64,000 nt of DNA, taken from the NCBI GenBank assembly GCA_004376055.2, contig CP049016.1:2666001-2730000 (forward strand), written 5' to 3'. The notes below the pieces were generated by a model. It ran no database searches. It had not been told where the DNA came from and was given only the letters and a program-made list of their open reading frames with translations. Every line of letters starts with the position of its first letter. Positions within the stretch are counted from its first letter, which is position 1. Shown one piece after another: positions 52,970 through 61,588 of the stretch. This DNA comes from Nitrospirales bacterium LBB_01 (GTDB taxonomy: Bacteria; Nitrospirota; Thermodesulfovibrionia; Thermodesulfovibrionales; Magnetobacteriaceae). Both the position numbers and the translations under genes were made by a program.

Positions 52970-53140
52970 CTACACGGTGTCGCACGGACGATTAGAAAGA
53001 TAATTCCACGTGTTGGCGTCTATCTCGTCTATATACTCAGACAGAAGAAAACGTGCGCCGCATTCCATGCAGCGTAGCTCCACCGATCGTCACCTAACTA
53101 TCAGGTCTAATGTATTGCCGCAATCACGACACTTCATCAT
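52970..53140 (-). CDS. Dual-CxxC small protein with in-frame UGA: candidate selenoprotein
   Basis: Read from ATG 53140: MMKCRDCGNTLDLIVR, then UGA at 53092-53090, then RSVELRCMECGARFLLSEYIDEIDANTW...RPCDTV and a TAG stop; 56 residues if the UGA is read as Sec17. CxxC before and after the UGA makes a zinc-ribbon or redox motif with Sec between. Coding logic (CMECG, acidic YIDEIDANTW helix) persists beyond the UGA. A ribosome-site-like AGGA precedes the ATG. A hairpin fitting a bacterial SECIS follows the UGA. Small dual-CxxC (seleno)proteins are known in Geobacter-like bacteria (from memory). The alternative is a recent CGA-to-TGA nonsense mutation. Confidence 0.6.
53056..53074 (-). promoter_or_regulatory. 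SECIS-like hairpin after the in-frame UGA
   Basis: Transcript CGCTGCAT-GGA-ATGCGGCG: an 8-bp stem (one G-U pair) with G at the start of the loop, beginning 15 bases after the UGA so that the apical loop is about 24 bases downstream. Bacterial SECIS elements have this distance (about 16-37 bases) and a G within the first loop positions. The hairpin also encodes the second CxxC, so it is constrained by protein too. Confidence 0.5.
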
Positions 53141-53282
53141 ACCCTTTTTCCTTTCCACCGTTAAAGACCTCTTTTTATCAAACTCTCATACCTTAATCTA
53201 TTATATATCAACACAGTGTATATTTAAAATGCAAGGGGAGTACTTATTTTAATAATTGTAAGGATATTTTGCATCCCGCCGT

Positions 53283-56200
53283 TTATTGTTTCTGTCCCGT
53301 ATATTTCTTAATTGTTTGAATCAACTCTGAGGAGTTAATAGGTTTTGTTATATAGTCGTCCATTCCAACCTCCAAGCAGCGCTCCTTGTCTCCTTTTAGA
53401 GCATGTGCAGTCATTGCGATTATTGGGATTTTTCTGGTTGTTTCTAATCCTCTTAATATTTTTGTCGCTTCAAAGCCGTCCATTACCGGCATCTGCACAT
53501 CCATAAGAATTAAATCAAACATCACCTCCGAAGCTAAATCAACAGCCTTTTGTCCATCCACCGCTTCAGTTACAATATACCCATGTTTTTTCAATATTGC
53601 TTTAGCAACCACCCTGTTTGTCTGGTTATCCTCAACCAGCAGTATACGCAAGGGCAACAGTTCAGTTTGAACCGGCGCTATGCTCATCTGCCTAATGTCT
53701 GTCTCAATTTTGTCTGATTGATTAGAAAATACCTTAGTAACTGCATCTATAATGTCCTTATATTTTATTGGTTTAACTATATGTCCGGAAACCCCTATCT
53801 CGGTACACTGTTCAAAATCCCCCTCTCTCTGGTTGGAGTTTAACATCATAACCACAGGAGAAGGGATTCCGGAATCTGCCTTTATGTGCTCCACCATTTT
53901 AAAACCACCGGTGCCGGATAACCTAACATCAACAAAGATAATATCATACGGCTTACCAGCAGACTTTGCAGCCTCCAGTCTCTTAAGCGTTTCATCAGCC
54001 CCAATCGCCTCGCATATCTCATTACATGTATCACCCAGAATGTCTTTAATTATGTTGCGGCAACTGGAGTAGTTGCAGGCTATCAGTATCTTTTTATCGT
54101 TTAAAATACACGTCGCAGGAGTTTTGTCTTCTTCGCTTACAGCAAAGCATGCCGTGAAATGAAATGTGCTCCCCTTACCCTCTGTGCTCTCTATCCATAT
54201 TTTGCCGCCCATCAGTGTTACCAACTGTTTCGTTATGGTAAGCCCCAGTCCGGTTCCGCCGTATTTTCTTGTCATTGAGCCGTCAGCCTGAGAAAAGCTT
54301 TCAAATATGTGGTCAAATTTTGAAGCAGGTATTCCTATTCCGGTATCAATTACAGAAAAATGCAGCAATACGGATTTATCATCGGTATTAGCCGACGCCT
54401 TCTCAACCTCTATCAATATTTCACCTATTGTAGTAAATTTCATCGCATTGCCCACAAGATTAAGAAGAATCTGCCTGAGACGTGCAGGGTCGCCCTTTAG
54501 CTTTAACGGTACCACGGGCTTTATATGACTTGAGAGCTCCAGTCTCTTTTTATGCGCCTGAATTGAAAGCGGTTCACAGATGTTTTCCACTAACTCGCGG
54601 AGGTCAAATTCAGTTTCCTCAAGCTCCAGCTTACCGGCCTCAATTTTTGATAAGTCAAGTATGTCGTTTATAAGCGATAAGAGAGCATTGGCAGAATTTA
54701 GCACTGTTCCTATGTATTCCCTCTGCTGCTGTTGTAACTCCATGTCAAGAACAAGTTCACTTAGTCCGATAATTGCATTCATAGGGGTACGAATTTCATG
54801 GCTCATGTTGGCAAGAAACTCGCTTTTAGCGCTGTTTGCCTCCTCTGCCAATTCCTTTGCTTTGAGTAATTCATTCTCCATTTTCTTACGCTCTGTAATA
54901 TCATGCGCCGATACCACAGCGCCCATTTTGTTGCCAACCGTATCTATTAACATTCTGCTTGTTGTTACCACTATGTGTGGAATGTTATCTTTAGTGACAA
55001 TAACCATCTCAAAATCTGTAACATTTTCGCCTTGCAGTGCTCTAAACAGAGGGGTATCAGTCATTTGCACCTTAGTTTTTCCGTCAGGTAAATATAGAGT
55101 AAAGTAGTCTGCCCATTTATCAGGAGGTATCGGTTCAGCAGGTATTCCGTGCAGCTCCTTCATTGTTGTGTTAAATAACGTTATAACTCCACCGCTGTCA
55201 CAAGCTAATATCCCATCTTCAACACAATCAAGCACTACTTTGATAAAGTGGTGTTGTTTTTCTAACTCTTTTTCAAATCTCTTACGCTCTGTAATATCAT
55301 GTGTCGAGACTACTGCGCCCACTTTATTGCCATTCTTATCTATTAATAATCTGCCTGTTGCCACCATTGTGTGTGGTGTGCCATTTTTGGGAGCAATAAC
55401 CATCTCAAAATCTGTAACATATTCACCTTGCAGCGCTCTAAACAGAGGATTATCAGTTTTCTGCATCTTAGTTTTACCGTCAGGTAAGTATAGGTCGTAA
55501 TAGTTTGCCCATTCATCAGGAGGTATCGGCTCAGTAGGTAATCCGTGTATATTATGGAGTTTTTTGTTAAGTAACCTTATAACGCCGTCACTGTCACAAG
55601 CCACTATACCATCTTCAATACTATCAAGCACCGTTTCAATAAAATAGCGGTTTCTTTCTAACTCATACTCAGATTTCTTACGCTCCACTACCTCAAACAG
55701 CAGAAGTTCATTGGTATCGTTTAGCATCTGAGTTCTTTCTTCAACCCTCGCTTCTAACTCTTCATTTTTATCTTTCATTTCCTTTTCATACTGCTTGCGC
55801 CTTTTTATGTCTGCCATTATCATCACGTTGAATAGAACCAATAAAGATAAAACAATTATTATCAGAAATACGTACAAAACATCGTTTAGAACTTCTTTTC
55901 TGACCCCTGAAAGATCTACAAGCAAATATACATGCCAATTATCCTCCGGGTTTTGAATATCCTCCATAATGTACTCAACATCAGAGTATTTGTTATCAGA
56001 GTTATTTTTTTGACGAATTGTAACAATATTAAAAATATTTTTCTCAGTTGATTTAATTATGGGCAGAGGGAGCAACGCTTGGCTGCCATATTGCCTACTG
56101 TCTTTTATTTTTTGCAAAACTTGATCTGGCAACTTACTAATGGTGTGGTACAAGTATTTATTATCATTAGAAGCAAAAATAACACCATTGCTATCTGTAA

Positions 56201-56807
56201 GAAGCAATATTCCTTTGACTTCATGAGTTTTTGGTTCAAAAAACTTCAAATCAAATTTAATTACAATCACTCCTACTATATCTTTACCATCTTTCACAGG
56301 CTGCGCAGAATAATACCCAAGCTTACCGGTCATAATACCAAGGGCAACAAATGCATTTGGTTTTCCTTTGATGGCGCTCTGGAAGTATTCCCTGAAACTG
56401 TAATTCTTACCGATAAAACTTTCGCTGGACTTGTAGTTACTTGCTGACAGCGTGAGTCCATCTTTATTGATTAAATATGTTACAGCCGCTCCAATAGTAG
56501 AGTTAAACGTCAACAAGTATTCATTCATAGCAGCGATTTCTTTGGGCTGCTTAAAAAACCTAATAATTAAGGGATTTTCCGACATAAGTTGTTTTTGAAC
56601 AGAGAAATCTTTTATATCACCCATCAAATAGTAATTGTACACATTTAAATAATTCATCACATCAATATGCAGCTTTTGCATTATTTTGTTATGCGACCAA
56701 AAGGCAGTAGTTATCAGCGCAATCAGGCAGATTACGATATATGAGGTCAAAATACGAGGGTGTTTGATAATTATTTCTTTTTTTATATCTTTTATGTAAG
56801 AAACCAT
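53283..56807 (-). CDS. Hybrid sensor histidine kinase with two receiver domains
   Basis: 1174 residues. There is an N-terminal TM (ILTSYIVICLIALITTAFW), a periplasmic dCache-like region with YYSAQPVKDGKDIVGVIVIKFD, and a second TM (VFLIIIVLSLLVLFNVMI). A coiled coil is followed by two nearly identical PAS domains (about 400-515 and 520-640: VLDSIEDGIVACDSDGVI versus VLDCVEDGILACDSGGVI). Then come HisKA with MSHEIRTPMNAIIG, HATPase (LVGNAMKFT, DTGIGIP, GGTGLGL), and two receivers with phospho-Asp in IIFVDVRLSGTGG and LILMDVQMPVMDG. The duplicated PAS arose by internal duplication. The signal sensed is unknown. Confidence 0.95.
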   Translation of the reverse strand: MVSYIKDIKKEIIIKHPRILTSYIVICLIALITTAFWSHNKIMQKLHIDVMNYLNVYNYYLMGDIKDFSVQKQLMSENPLIIRFFKQPKEIAAMNEYLLTFNSTIGAAVTYLINKDGLTLSASNYKSSESFIGKNYSFREYFQSAIKGKPNAFVALGIMTGKLGYYSAQPVKDGKDIVGVIVIKFDLKFFEPKTHEVKGILLLTDSNGVIFASNDNKYLYHTISKLPDQVLQKIKDSRQYGSQALLPLPIIKSTEKNIFNIVTIRQKNNSDNKYSDVEYIMEDIQNPEDNWHVYLLVDLSGVRKEVLNDVLYVFLIIIVLSLLVLFNVMIMADIKRRKQYEKEMKDKNEELEARVEERTQMLNDTNELLLFEVVERKKSEYELERNRYFIETVLDSIEDGIVACDSDGVIRLLNKKLHNIHGLPTEPIPPDEWANYYDLYLPDGKTKMQKTDNPLFRALQGEYVTDFEMVIAPKNGTPHTMVATGRLLIDKNGNKVGAVVSTHDITERKRFEKELEKQHHFIKVVLDCVEDGILACDSGGVITLFNTTMKELHGIPAEPIPPDKWADYFTLYLPDGKTKVQMTDTPLFRALQGENVTDFEMVIVTKDNIPHIVVTTSRMLIDTVGNKMGAVVSAHDITERKKMENELLKAKELAEEANSAKSEFLANMSHEIRTPMNAIIGLSELVLDMELQQQQREYIGTVLNSANALLSLINDILDLSKIEAGKLELEETEFDLRELVENICEPLSIQAHKKRLELSSHIKPVVPLKLKGDPARLRQILLNLVGNAMKFTTIGEILIEVEKASANTDDKSVLLHFSVIDTGIGIPASKFDHIFESFSQADGSMTRKYGGTGLGLTITKQLVTLMGGKIWIESTEGKGSTFHFTACFAVSEEDKTPATCILNDKKILIACNYSSCRNIIKDILGDTCNEICEAIGADETLKRLEAAKSAGKPYDIIFVDVRLSGTGGFKMVEHIKADSGIPSPVVMMLNSNQREGDFEQCTEIGVSGHIVKPIKYKDIIDAVTKVFSNQSDKIETDIRQMSIAPVQTELLPLRILLVEDNQTNRVVAKAILKKHGYIVTEAVDGQKAVDLASEVMFDLILMDVQMPVMDGFEATKILRGLETTRKIPIIAMTAHALKGDKERCLEVGMDDYITKPINSSELIQTIKKYTGQKQ

Positions 56808-56949
56808 AGTTTAAAACGTCCTGAAACGGGAGTATTTCACAAACAGTCTGATGACTTATGTTTTACCATAATCCTCATAGCAAGTCAAGATGATACGAGG
56901 TAAGTGACGATTTTGACAAATCTCTTTTATTTTCATTATAATCTGTCGT

Positions 56950-57115
56950 AGTACAGGATTTCAGCATCCCGGAACACGGTGAGAGTCCGTGGCAGTCCCT
57001 CTGCTGTAAATGGTGACGAGGGCTGCAGTTTTTAGCCACTGCTATGAAGTTAACCCATAGTGGGAAGGTTGTGCAGCCGACAGGTTATTAGCCATAAGCC
57101 AGAAGACCTGCTGAG
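56950..57115 (+). promoter_or_regulatory. Cobalamin riboswitch
   Basis: Matches the B12 aptamer pattern in order: GGAACACGGTGAGAGTCCG, GGCAGTCCCTCTGCTGTAA, GACGAGGGCTGC, GCCACTG, a TGGGAAGG block and the B12 box AGCCAGAAGACCTGC (57097-57111). It is 116 bases upstream of the ThiC-like gene and is followed by a strong terminator hairpin, so cobalamin binding should stop transcription of that gene. Confidence 0.9.
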
Positions 57116-57151
57116 ATTTTAAGGTATTATCTATAGGAATCTGATGGTAAA

Positions 57152-57192
57152 GGGTTCCGGAGGACTTTAGTGTCCTTCGGAACCCTTTTTTT
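57152..57192 (+). terminator. Riboswitch expression-platform terminator
   Basis: GGGTTCCGGAGGAC-TTTAGT-GTCCTTCGGAACCC followed by TTTTTTT: a 14-bp stem (one G-U) with a 6-base loop and a T-run. It ends 39 bases before the ATG of the ThiC-like gene and follows the B12 aptamer, so it serves as an attenuator rather than as the end of another gene. Confidence 0.9.
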
Positions 57193-57230
57193 ATTGGTTA
57201 AAATAAAATTTAAAAAGGAGATAACACAAC

Positions 57231-58532
57231 ATGGCACAAATTGAAAAAGCACAACAAGGCATAATCACAAATGAGGTTAGGGCGGTTGCAGTAAGTGAAC
57301 GAGTTGATACTGAACTTATAATGCGGCGGTTGGCGTCGGGTAAAATAACAATCCCGTCAAACTCTAACAGAAAATCAAAAATTATCGGTATCGGTAAGGG
57401 GTTAAAAACCAAGGTTAACGCCTCAATCGGCACTTCAACCGACATTGTTAACCCTGAGATGGAGATAGAAAAAGCTCAGATTGCAGAAAAATTCGGCGCT
57501 GATACAATAATGGACTTAAGCGTGGGCGGCAACCTCACTGAAATCAGACAAGCAATAATGGATGCTGTAACACTGCCCTTAGGAACCGTCCCCATTTATG
57601 AGGCATTTGCCGTAGCGGCTGAAAGATACGGCTCGATTACAGAGATGCCGGAGGAGCTGCTGTGGGAGGTCATAGAAAGGCAGTGTGAGGAGGGCGTGGC
57701 CTTTATGGCGGTTCATTGCGGAATAAACAGACTGACATTGGAGGTGCTTAAAAAACAGCACTATCGGTATGGCGGATTGGTTTCAAAGGGAGGGGCGTGC
57801 ATGGTGGCATGGATGCAGTACAATAACAAGGAAAATCCTTTATACGAGAAATTTGACCGAGTGGTCAGCATCCTGAGAAAGCATGACGTAGTTCTAAGTC
57901 TTGGCAATGGATTTAGAGCCGGAGCAATTCATGATGCAACGGACAGGGTTCAGATACAGGAGTTACTTATAAACTGTGAGTTTTCAGAAGTTGGAAGGGG
58001 GATGGGTTGTCAAACAATGGTAGAGGGACCAGGGCACATTCCAATCAATGAGATAGAGGCAAACATTATTCTGGCTAAAAAACTAAGCGGAGAAGCACCG
58101 TTTTATATGCTTGGGCCAATCACTACCGATATAGCACCCGGCTATGACCACATCACATCTGCCGTAGGAGCAGCGCTCTCATCGTCCTACGGAGTGGATT
58201 TCCTGTGTTACGTAACTCCTGCCGAGCATATTGGTTTGCCCTTTCCAGAGGATGTAAGAGAGGGTGTAATAGCAGCCAAAATAGCGGCTCACATTGGAGA
58301 TATGATTAAACTGAGGGACACAGACAGAGATAAGAAAATCAGCAAGGCACGAAGGGATATGGACTGGCAAAGTCAGTTTGATTTGGCAATTGATCCACAA
58401 AGGGCAGTTGAGATAAGAAATAAAAGGGGAGCTGCCAACGAACACTCCTGCACAATGTGCGGAAAGTTCTGTGCTAACGATATGTTACAAGGAATGTTTG
58501 AAAAACATACCAAAGGAACAGATAAACACTGA
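57231..58532 (+). CDS. bzaF: ThiC-family radical SAM enzyme, probable 5-hydroxybenzimidazole synthase BzaF
   Basis: Converts aminoimidazole ribotide into 5-hydroxybenzimidazole, the lower-ligand base of cobamides, if BzaF; the ThiC relative makes the thiamin pyrimidine instead. The 433 residues lack the long N-terminal domain of ordinary ThiC. Shared blocks are NASIGTSTDI, TIMDLSVGGNL, PIYEAF, FMAVHCGINRLT, SKGGACMVAWM, GLGNGFRAGAIHDATDRVQ-like SLGNGFRAGAI, MVEGPGHIPINEI, GPITTDIAPGYDHITSAVG. The 4Fe-4S cysteines are in CTMCGKFC at about 407-414. Control by a cobalamin riboswitch (not TPP) strongly favours BzaF. ThiC cannot be fully excluded. Confidence 0.85.
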   Translation: MAQIEKAQQGIITNEVRAVAVSERVDTELIMRRLASGKITIPSNSNRKSKIIGIGKGLKTKVNASIGTSTDIVNPEMEIEKAQIAEKFGADTIMDLSVGGNLTEIRQAIMDAVTLPLGTVPIYEAFAVAAERYGSITEMPEELLWEVIERQCEEGVAFMAVHCGINRLTLEVLKKQHYRYGGLVSKGGACMVAWMQYNNKENPLYEKFDRVVSILRKHDVVLSLGNGFRAGAIHDATDRVQIQELLINCEFSEVGRGMGCQTMVEGPGHIPINEIEANIILAKKLSGEAPFYMLGPITTDIAPGYDHITSAVGAALSSSYGVDFLCYVTPAEHIGLPFPEDVREGVIAAKIAAHIGDMIKLRDTDRDKKISKARRDMDWQSQFDLAIDPQRAVEIRNKRGAANEHSCTMCGKFCANDMLQGMFEKHTKGTDKH

Positions 58533-58612
58533 TTGTTCTTTGACAACTGAGTAAGACATCTTTATCGGTTGAAGGTTATGTGCCTGACTAAAATTGTGGG
58601 CAACTGTATATC

Positions 58613-58642
58613 TTGACAATTAGAGCTATACTGTTGTAAATT
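58613..58642 (+). promoter_or_regulatory. Probable sigma-70 promoter of the rhodanese gene
   Basis: Perfect -35 TTGACA (58613-58618), an 18-base spacer, and TAAATT (58637-58642) as a -10 with 4 of 6 consensus bases. It starts 69 bases upstream of the rhodanese ATG, with the GGAGG ribosome site between. It would drive the exported rhodanese, possibly reading into the psr genes past the repeat. Confidence 0.45.
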
Positions 58643-58686
58643 AGCTTTACCTTTAACTTTCTATAAAAAAAATCGGAGGATGTATT

Positions 58687-59151
58687 ATGAGGAGAAAAGT
58701 TGTATTCCTAACTTTGGTGTTACTGTTAGTATCCTATTGCTTTGCTTTTGCAGGGGATGCTAATCGGCCATGGCCAGAGAGCATTGATGAGTATGTCGCA
58801 GCGGTTAAAAAGACAATTAATCTCATTGATATGGAAGCCTTTAAAAAAGTTGTGGAAAATAAGGGCGATGCAGTTATTCTTGATGTTAGAGAACCGGAGG
58901 AGTATGCTTCGGGACATGTTCCTGGCGCAATCAACATTCCACGTGGTCTTGCCGAATTTGCGATTTGGAAAAAGGTAGCAGGGTTTCCTGACAAAACAGA
59001 TACATCAAAGAAGCTTTACATCTATTGCAAACTTAGTGGACGTGCAGCTCTTACCGCAAAAGCTCTTAAAGACGTTGGTTTTACAAACGTTACCTCTGTA
59101 AACATGAAAATGGATGACTGGGTAAAGGCAGGACATCCTGTAGAGCGCTAA
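58687..59151 (+). CDS. Exported single-domain rhodanese
   Basis: 154-residue sulfurtransferase/sulfur carrier of the periplasm. Signal peptide RKVVFLTLVLLLVSYCFAFA, then the rhodanese domain: VILDVREPEEYASGHVPGAINIPRG and the active-site loop YCKLSGRAALTAKALKDVGF with the catalytic Cys in CKLSGR. The six-residue loop is normal for single-domain rhodaneses. The next genes encode a Psr-type molybdoenzyme, so it may supply or trap polysulfide sulfur for that complex, as the Sud/rhodanese partner does in Wolinella (inference from context). Confidence 0.88.
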   Translation: MRRKVVFLTLVLLLVSYCFAFAGDANRPWPESIDEYVAAVKKTINLIDMEAFKKVVENKGDAVILDVREPEEYASGHVPGAINIPRGLAEFAIWKKVAGFPDKTDTSKKLYIYCKLSGRAALTAKALKDVGFTNVTSVNMKMDDWVKAGHPVER

Positions 59152-59180
59152 CAAAAGCAGTTGTGTTATAATTCTTTAAG

Positions 59181-59365
59181 TTGCGGGCATAGCCCGCATT
59201 GAAACTTTTTAAGCGGCGGGTATAACTCGCCGCTTGAAAAATTCTGAAATAGTGATTAATATGAAAAACATGTGCTGACTCAACAAAACATCGAAAAGAT
59301 AGGGTCAAGGGAGCAAGCTCCCTTGTGGGAGAGGGTTTAAGGGAGAGGGCAAAGCCCTTTCCCTT
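59181..59365 (+). repeat. Composite two-module hairpin repeat, copy 3
   Basis: Between the rhodanese and psrA genes. Module A, TTGCGGGCATAGCCCGCA, TTGAAACTTTTTAA, GCGGCGGGTATAACTCGCCGC and TTGAAAAATTCT (59181-59245), is the clearest of the copies. After 55 bases, module B follows: AAGGGAGCAAGCTCCCTT (59307-59324) and AAGGGAGAGGGC..GCCCTTTCCCTT (59339-59365). psrA starts 27 bases later, without a visible ribosome-binding site. Confidence 0.85.
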
Positions 59366-59391
59366 TATTACTTAAAATTATTCCTTAAAAT

Positions 59392-61587
59392 ATGTTAAAG
59401 AAAAAACTATCAAGACGGACATTTCTTAAGACTGCTGGTGTGGCAGTAGCTGCAACGAGCGCTTTAAGCCAGCAGAGTTGTAAAAAACGCCCCAAGCAAA
59501 GCTCTAATAAATCCGAGATTAAGAAAATCGCTACACAGTGTCAGGGATGCGGCGCCAATCGCTGCGCTATTTATGTGTATGTCAAAAACGGGCGCATTTG
59601 GAAAGTAGAGGGCAATCCAAAATCTAATTATAATTTGGGGTCAGTGTGCCCAAGAGGACACGGCTATGTACACGGTCTTTATGATAAATACAGGATAAAG
59701 CAGCCGCTTAAAAGAACCGAAAACAACACTTTTGTGCCAATCTCCTGGGAGGATGCCTTCAAGGAGATTGCAATGAAGTTAAACTTAATAATTATGGACA
59801 ATGGCCCGCAATCCGTCTTTTGGCTTCAGTACCCTATGGCAAACGCAGCCCTATCATTTAGATTTATGCACGCACTTGGCTCTCCTAACACCATATCGCA
59901 CGGCTCTACGTGCTATGTGGCAAGAAATGCCGCTTTTAATGTAACCTACGGCGGACTGCCCTCAGGTGATATGAAGCACTCCCGCTACACTATAATTGTC
60001 GGCAGAAATCCCGCAGCCGGTATCAGATTATATCATCTGCATGACCTAATGTATGCCAAAAATAACGGCGCTAAGATTGTCGTCATTGACCCGCGTCACA
60101 GTGAAACCGCAGTGATTGCCAACGACTGGCTCCCGGTAAATCCTGGAACAGACCTTGCGTTACTTTTGGGCTTGATGCACGTGATTATTGATGAGAATCT
60201 TTATGACAAAGAATTTATAGAAAATTACACAGTTGGGTTTGATAAACTTGAGGAGATGATCGCCTCCTATCCGCCTAAGTGGGCTGAGAAAGTGTGTGAC
60301 ATCCCAAAGGAACTTATTTATAGCATAGCCCGTGAATTTGCGGCAAACAAGCCTCATGCACTTGTTCACAGGGGTTATCACGGTGGATACGGCGCAGGGT
60401 ATGTAAACAGTTTTCAAACGGCACGGGCAATTGCAATAATTAATGCGCTTGCCGGGAATTTTGAGAGAGAAGGCGGTCTCTATATGCCTTTGAAACCAGA
60501 ACTTGGAGAGCTTAAAGAGGGAGGGCACCCATCCCCTGAGTTTCCCACAGCGCCAAAAGCCGACGGCTCGGGGATTCCAGGAAGATATCCGCTTGGCTCA
60601 TACTCCGATGGAATATCTCATGCCGTGCCTGAGCTTGCGATGAGCGGAGACCTTTCGGCAGGTTTCATTTATCACACAAATCCGCTCCGCACTAATCCCA
60701 ATCCAAAACGGGTGATGAGCGGCTACAAAAAACTCAAACTTCTGGTTACGATTGACACTGTGATGTCAGAGACTGCATCTATATCAGACTATGTGCTGCC
60801 TGAGTCCTTTTTTCTTGAAAGAGATGATGCGGTTGATACAGTGCACTCCTTAAAAACCGGTCAAGTAAGCATAGTGCAGCAGGTGGTAAAGCCGATGTAT
60901 GACACAAAGCCGCTTCTGGATATTCTTACCGGACTTTCCAAGTGGCTTGGTATAGAGAAATACTTTGCTTTCACGCAGGATGAGGCAAATGCTTTGCGGC
61001 TAAAGCCGTTTGGCATTACGCTTGATGAGTTGAAACGAGAGGGTGTTATGGATGTTGGAACTGCGTGGACAGAGGGATTTAAACCCCTAAAAACAAAATC
61101 GGAAAAAATTGAAATATACTCTGAAAAACTCGCCTCATTAAACATTGACCCGCTTCCGCACTGGATTGCCCCACTCACATCCCCTGACCCCAACGATAAA
61201 CACTCTTTCAGACTCCTTCACGGCAAACAAGCAGTTCAAACTAACGTCATGACTTTTTATATTCCAGAGCTTCGTGAGCTAAGTCTTAGAGCAGATATGA
61301 TTCGCCTTTGGATAAATCGCAGCAGAGCGGAATCACTTAATATTAAGGACGGCGACAATGTGCAGATTGAGTCTGATATTGGAAAAGGTGTGATGAAAGT
61401 GCGAGTCACTGAGGGACTTCATCCCTCCTGTGTGTGGATGCCAAGCGGTTATGGCGGATTTTCAAAATACTTGGACAACGCTTATGGCGTTGGGTTATCT
61501 TACAATGATTTTCTGCCTACGTATTTTGACCCTGTGGTGGGACACGTTATGGCAAATGAAATCATAGTGCGGATAAAGAAGGTTTAG
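59392..61587 (+). CDS. psrA: Molybdopterin oxidoreductase catalytic subunit, polysulfide/thiosulfate reductase type (PsrA/PhsA)
   Basis: Periplasmic catalytic subunit of a DMSO-reductase-family complex, 731 residues. The Tat signal SRRTFLKTAGVAVAATSALSQ is followed by the 4Fe-4S site CQGCGANRCAIYVYVKNGRIWKVEGNPKSNYNLGSVCPRG. The Mo-ligand region is SHGSTCYVARNAAF (Cys), and the nucleotide-binding blocks TIIVGRNPAAGIR and IDPRHSETA follow. The C-terminal block is WMPSGYGGFSKY...DPVVGHVMANEIIVRI. With PsrB and NrfD/PsrC downstream it forms a quinone-linked reductase for polysulfide, sulfur or thiosulfate; the substrate is inferred from family and the nearby rhodanese. No ribosome-binding site is evident before the ATG, as the upstream repeat ends close by. 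Confidence 0.88.
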   Translation: MLKKKLSRRTFLKTAGVAVAATSALSQQSCKKRPKQSSNKSEIKKIATQCQGCGANRCAIYVYVKNGRIWKVEGNPKSNYNLGSVCPRGHGYVHGLYDKYRIKQPLKRTENNTFVPISWEDAFKEIAMKLNLIIMDNGPQSVFWLQYPMANAALSFRFMHALGSPNTISHGSTCYVARNAAFNVTYGGLPSGDMKHSRYTIIVGRNPAAGIRLYHLHDLMYAKNNGAKIVVIDPRHSETAVIANDWLPVNPGTDLALLLGLMHVIIDENLYDKEFIENYTVGFDKLEEMIASYPPKWAEKVCDIPKELIYSIAREFAANKPHALVHRGYHGGYGAGYVNSFQTARAIAIINALAGNFEREGGLYMPLKPELGELKEGGHPSPEFPTAPKADGSGIPGRYPLGSYSDGISHAVPELAMSGDLSAGFIYHTNPLRTNPNPKRVMSGYKKLKLLVTIDTVMSETASISDYVLPESFFLERDDAVDTVHSLKTGQVSIVQQVVKPMYDTKPLLDILTGLSKWLGIEKYFAFTQDEANALRLKPFGITLDELKREGVMDVGTAWTEGFKPLKTKSEKIEIYSEKLASLNIDPLPHWIAPLTSPDPNDKHSFRLLHGKQAVQTNVMTFYIPELRELSLRADMIRLWINRSRAESLNIKDGDNVQIESDIGKGVMKVRVTEGLHPSCVWMPSGYGGFSKYLDNAYGVGLSYNDFLPTYFDPVVGHVMANEIIVRIKKV

Positions 61588-61588
61588 T

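Noticed and set aside
52970-53140. Reading the UGA gene as a simple pseudogene
   Set aside because: Kept as the alternative only: downstream coding signal and a well-placed hairpin favour Sec, though not proven.
54580-55107. 175-codon plus-strand frame opposite the hybrid kinase
   Set aside because: Serine-rich shadow of a duplicated PAS/HisKA region.
56950-57230. TPP riboswitch before the ThiC-like gene
   Set aside because: Sequence blocks match the cobalamin aptamer (B12 box), and no TPP box is present.
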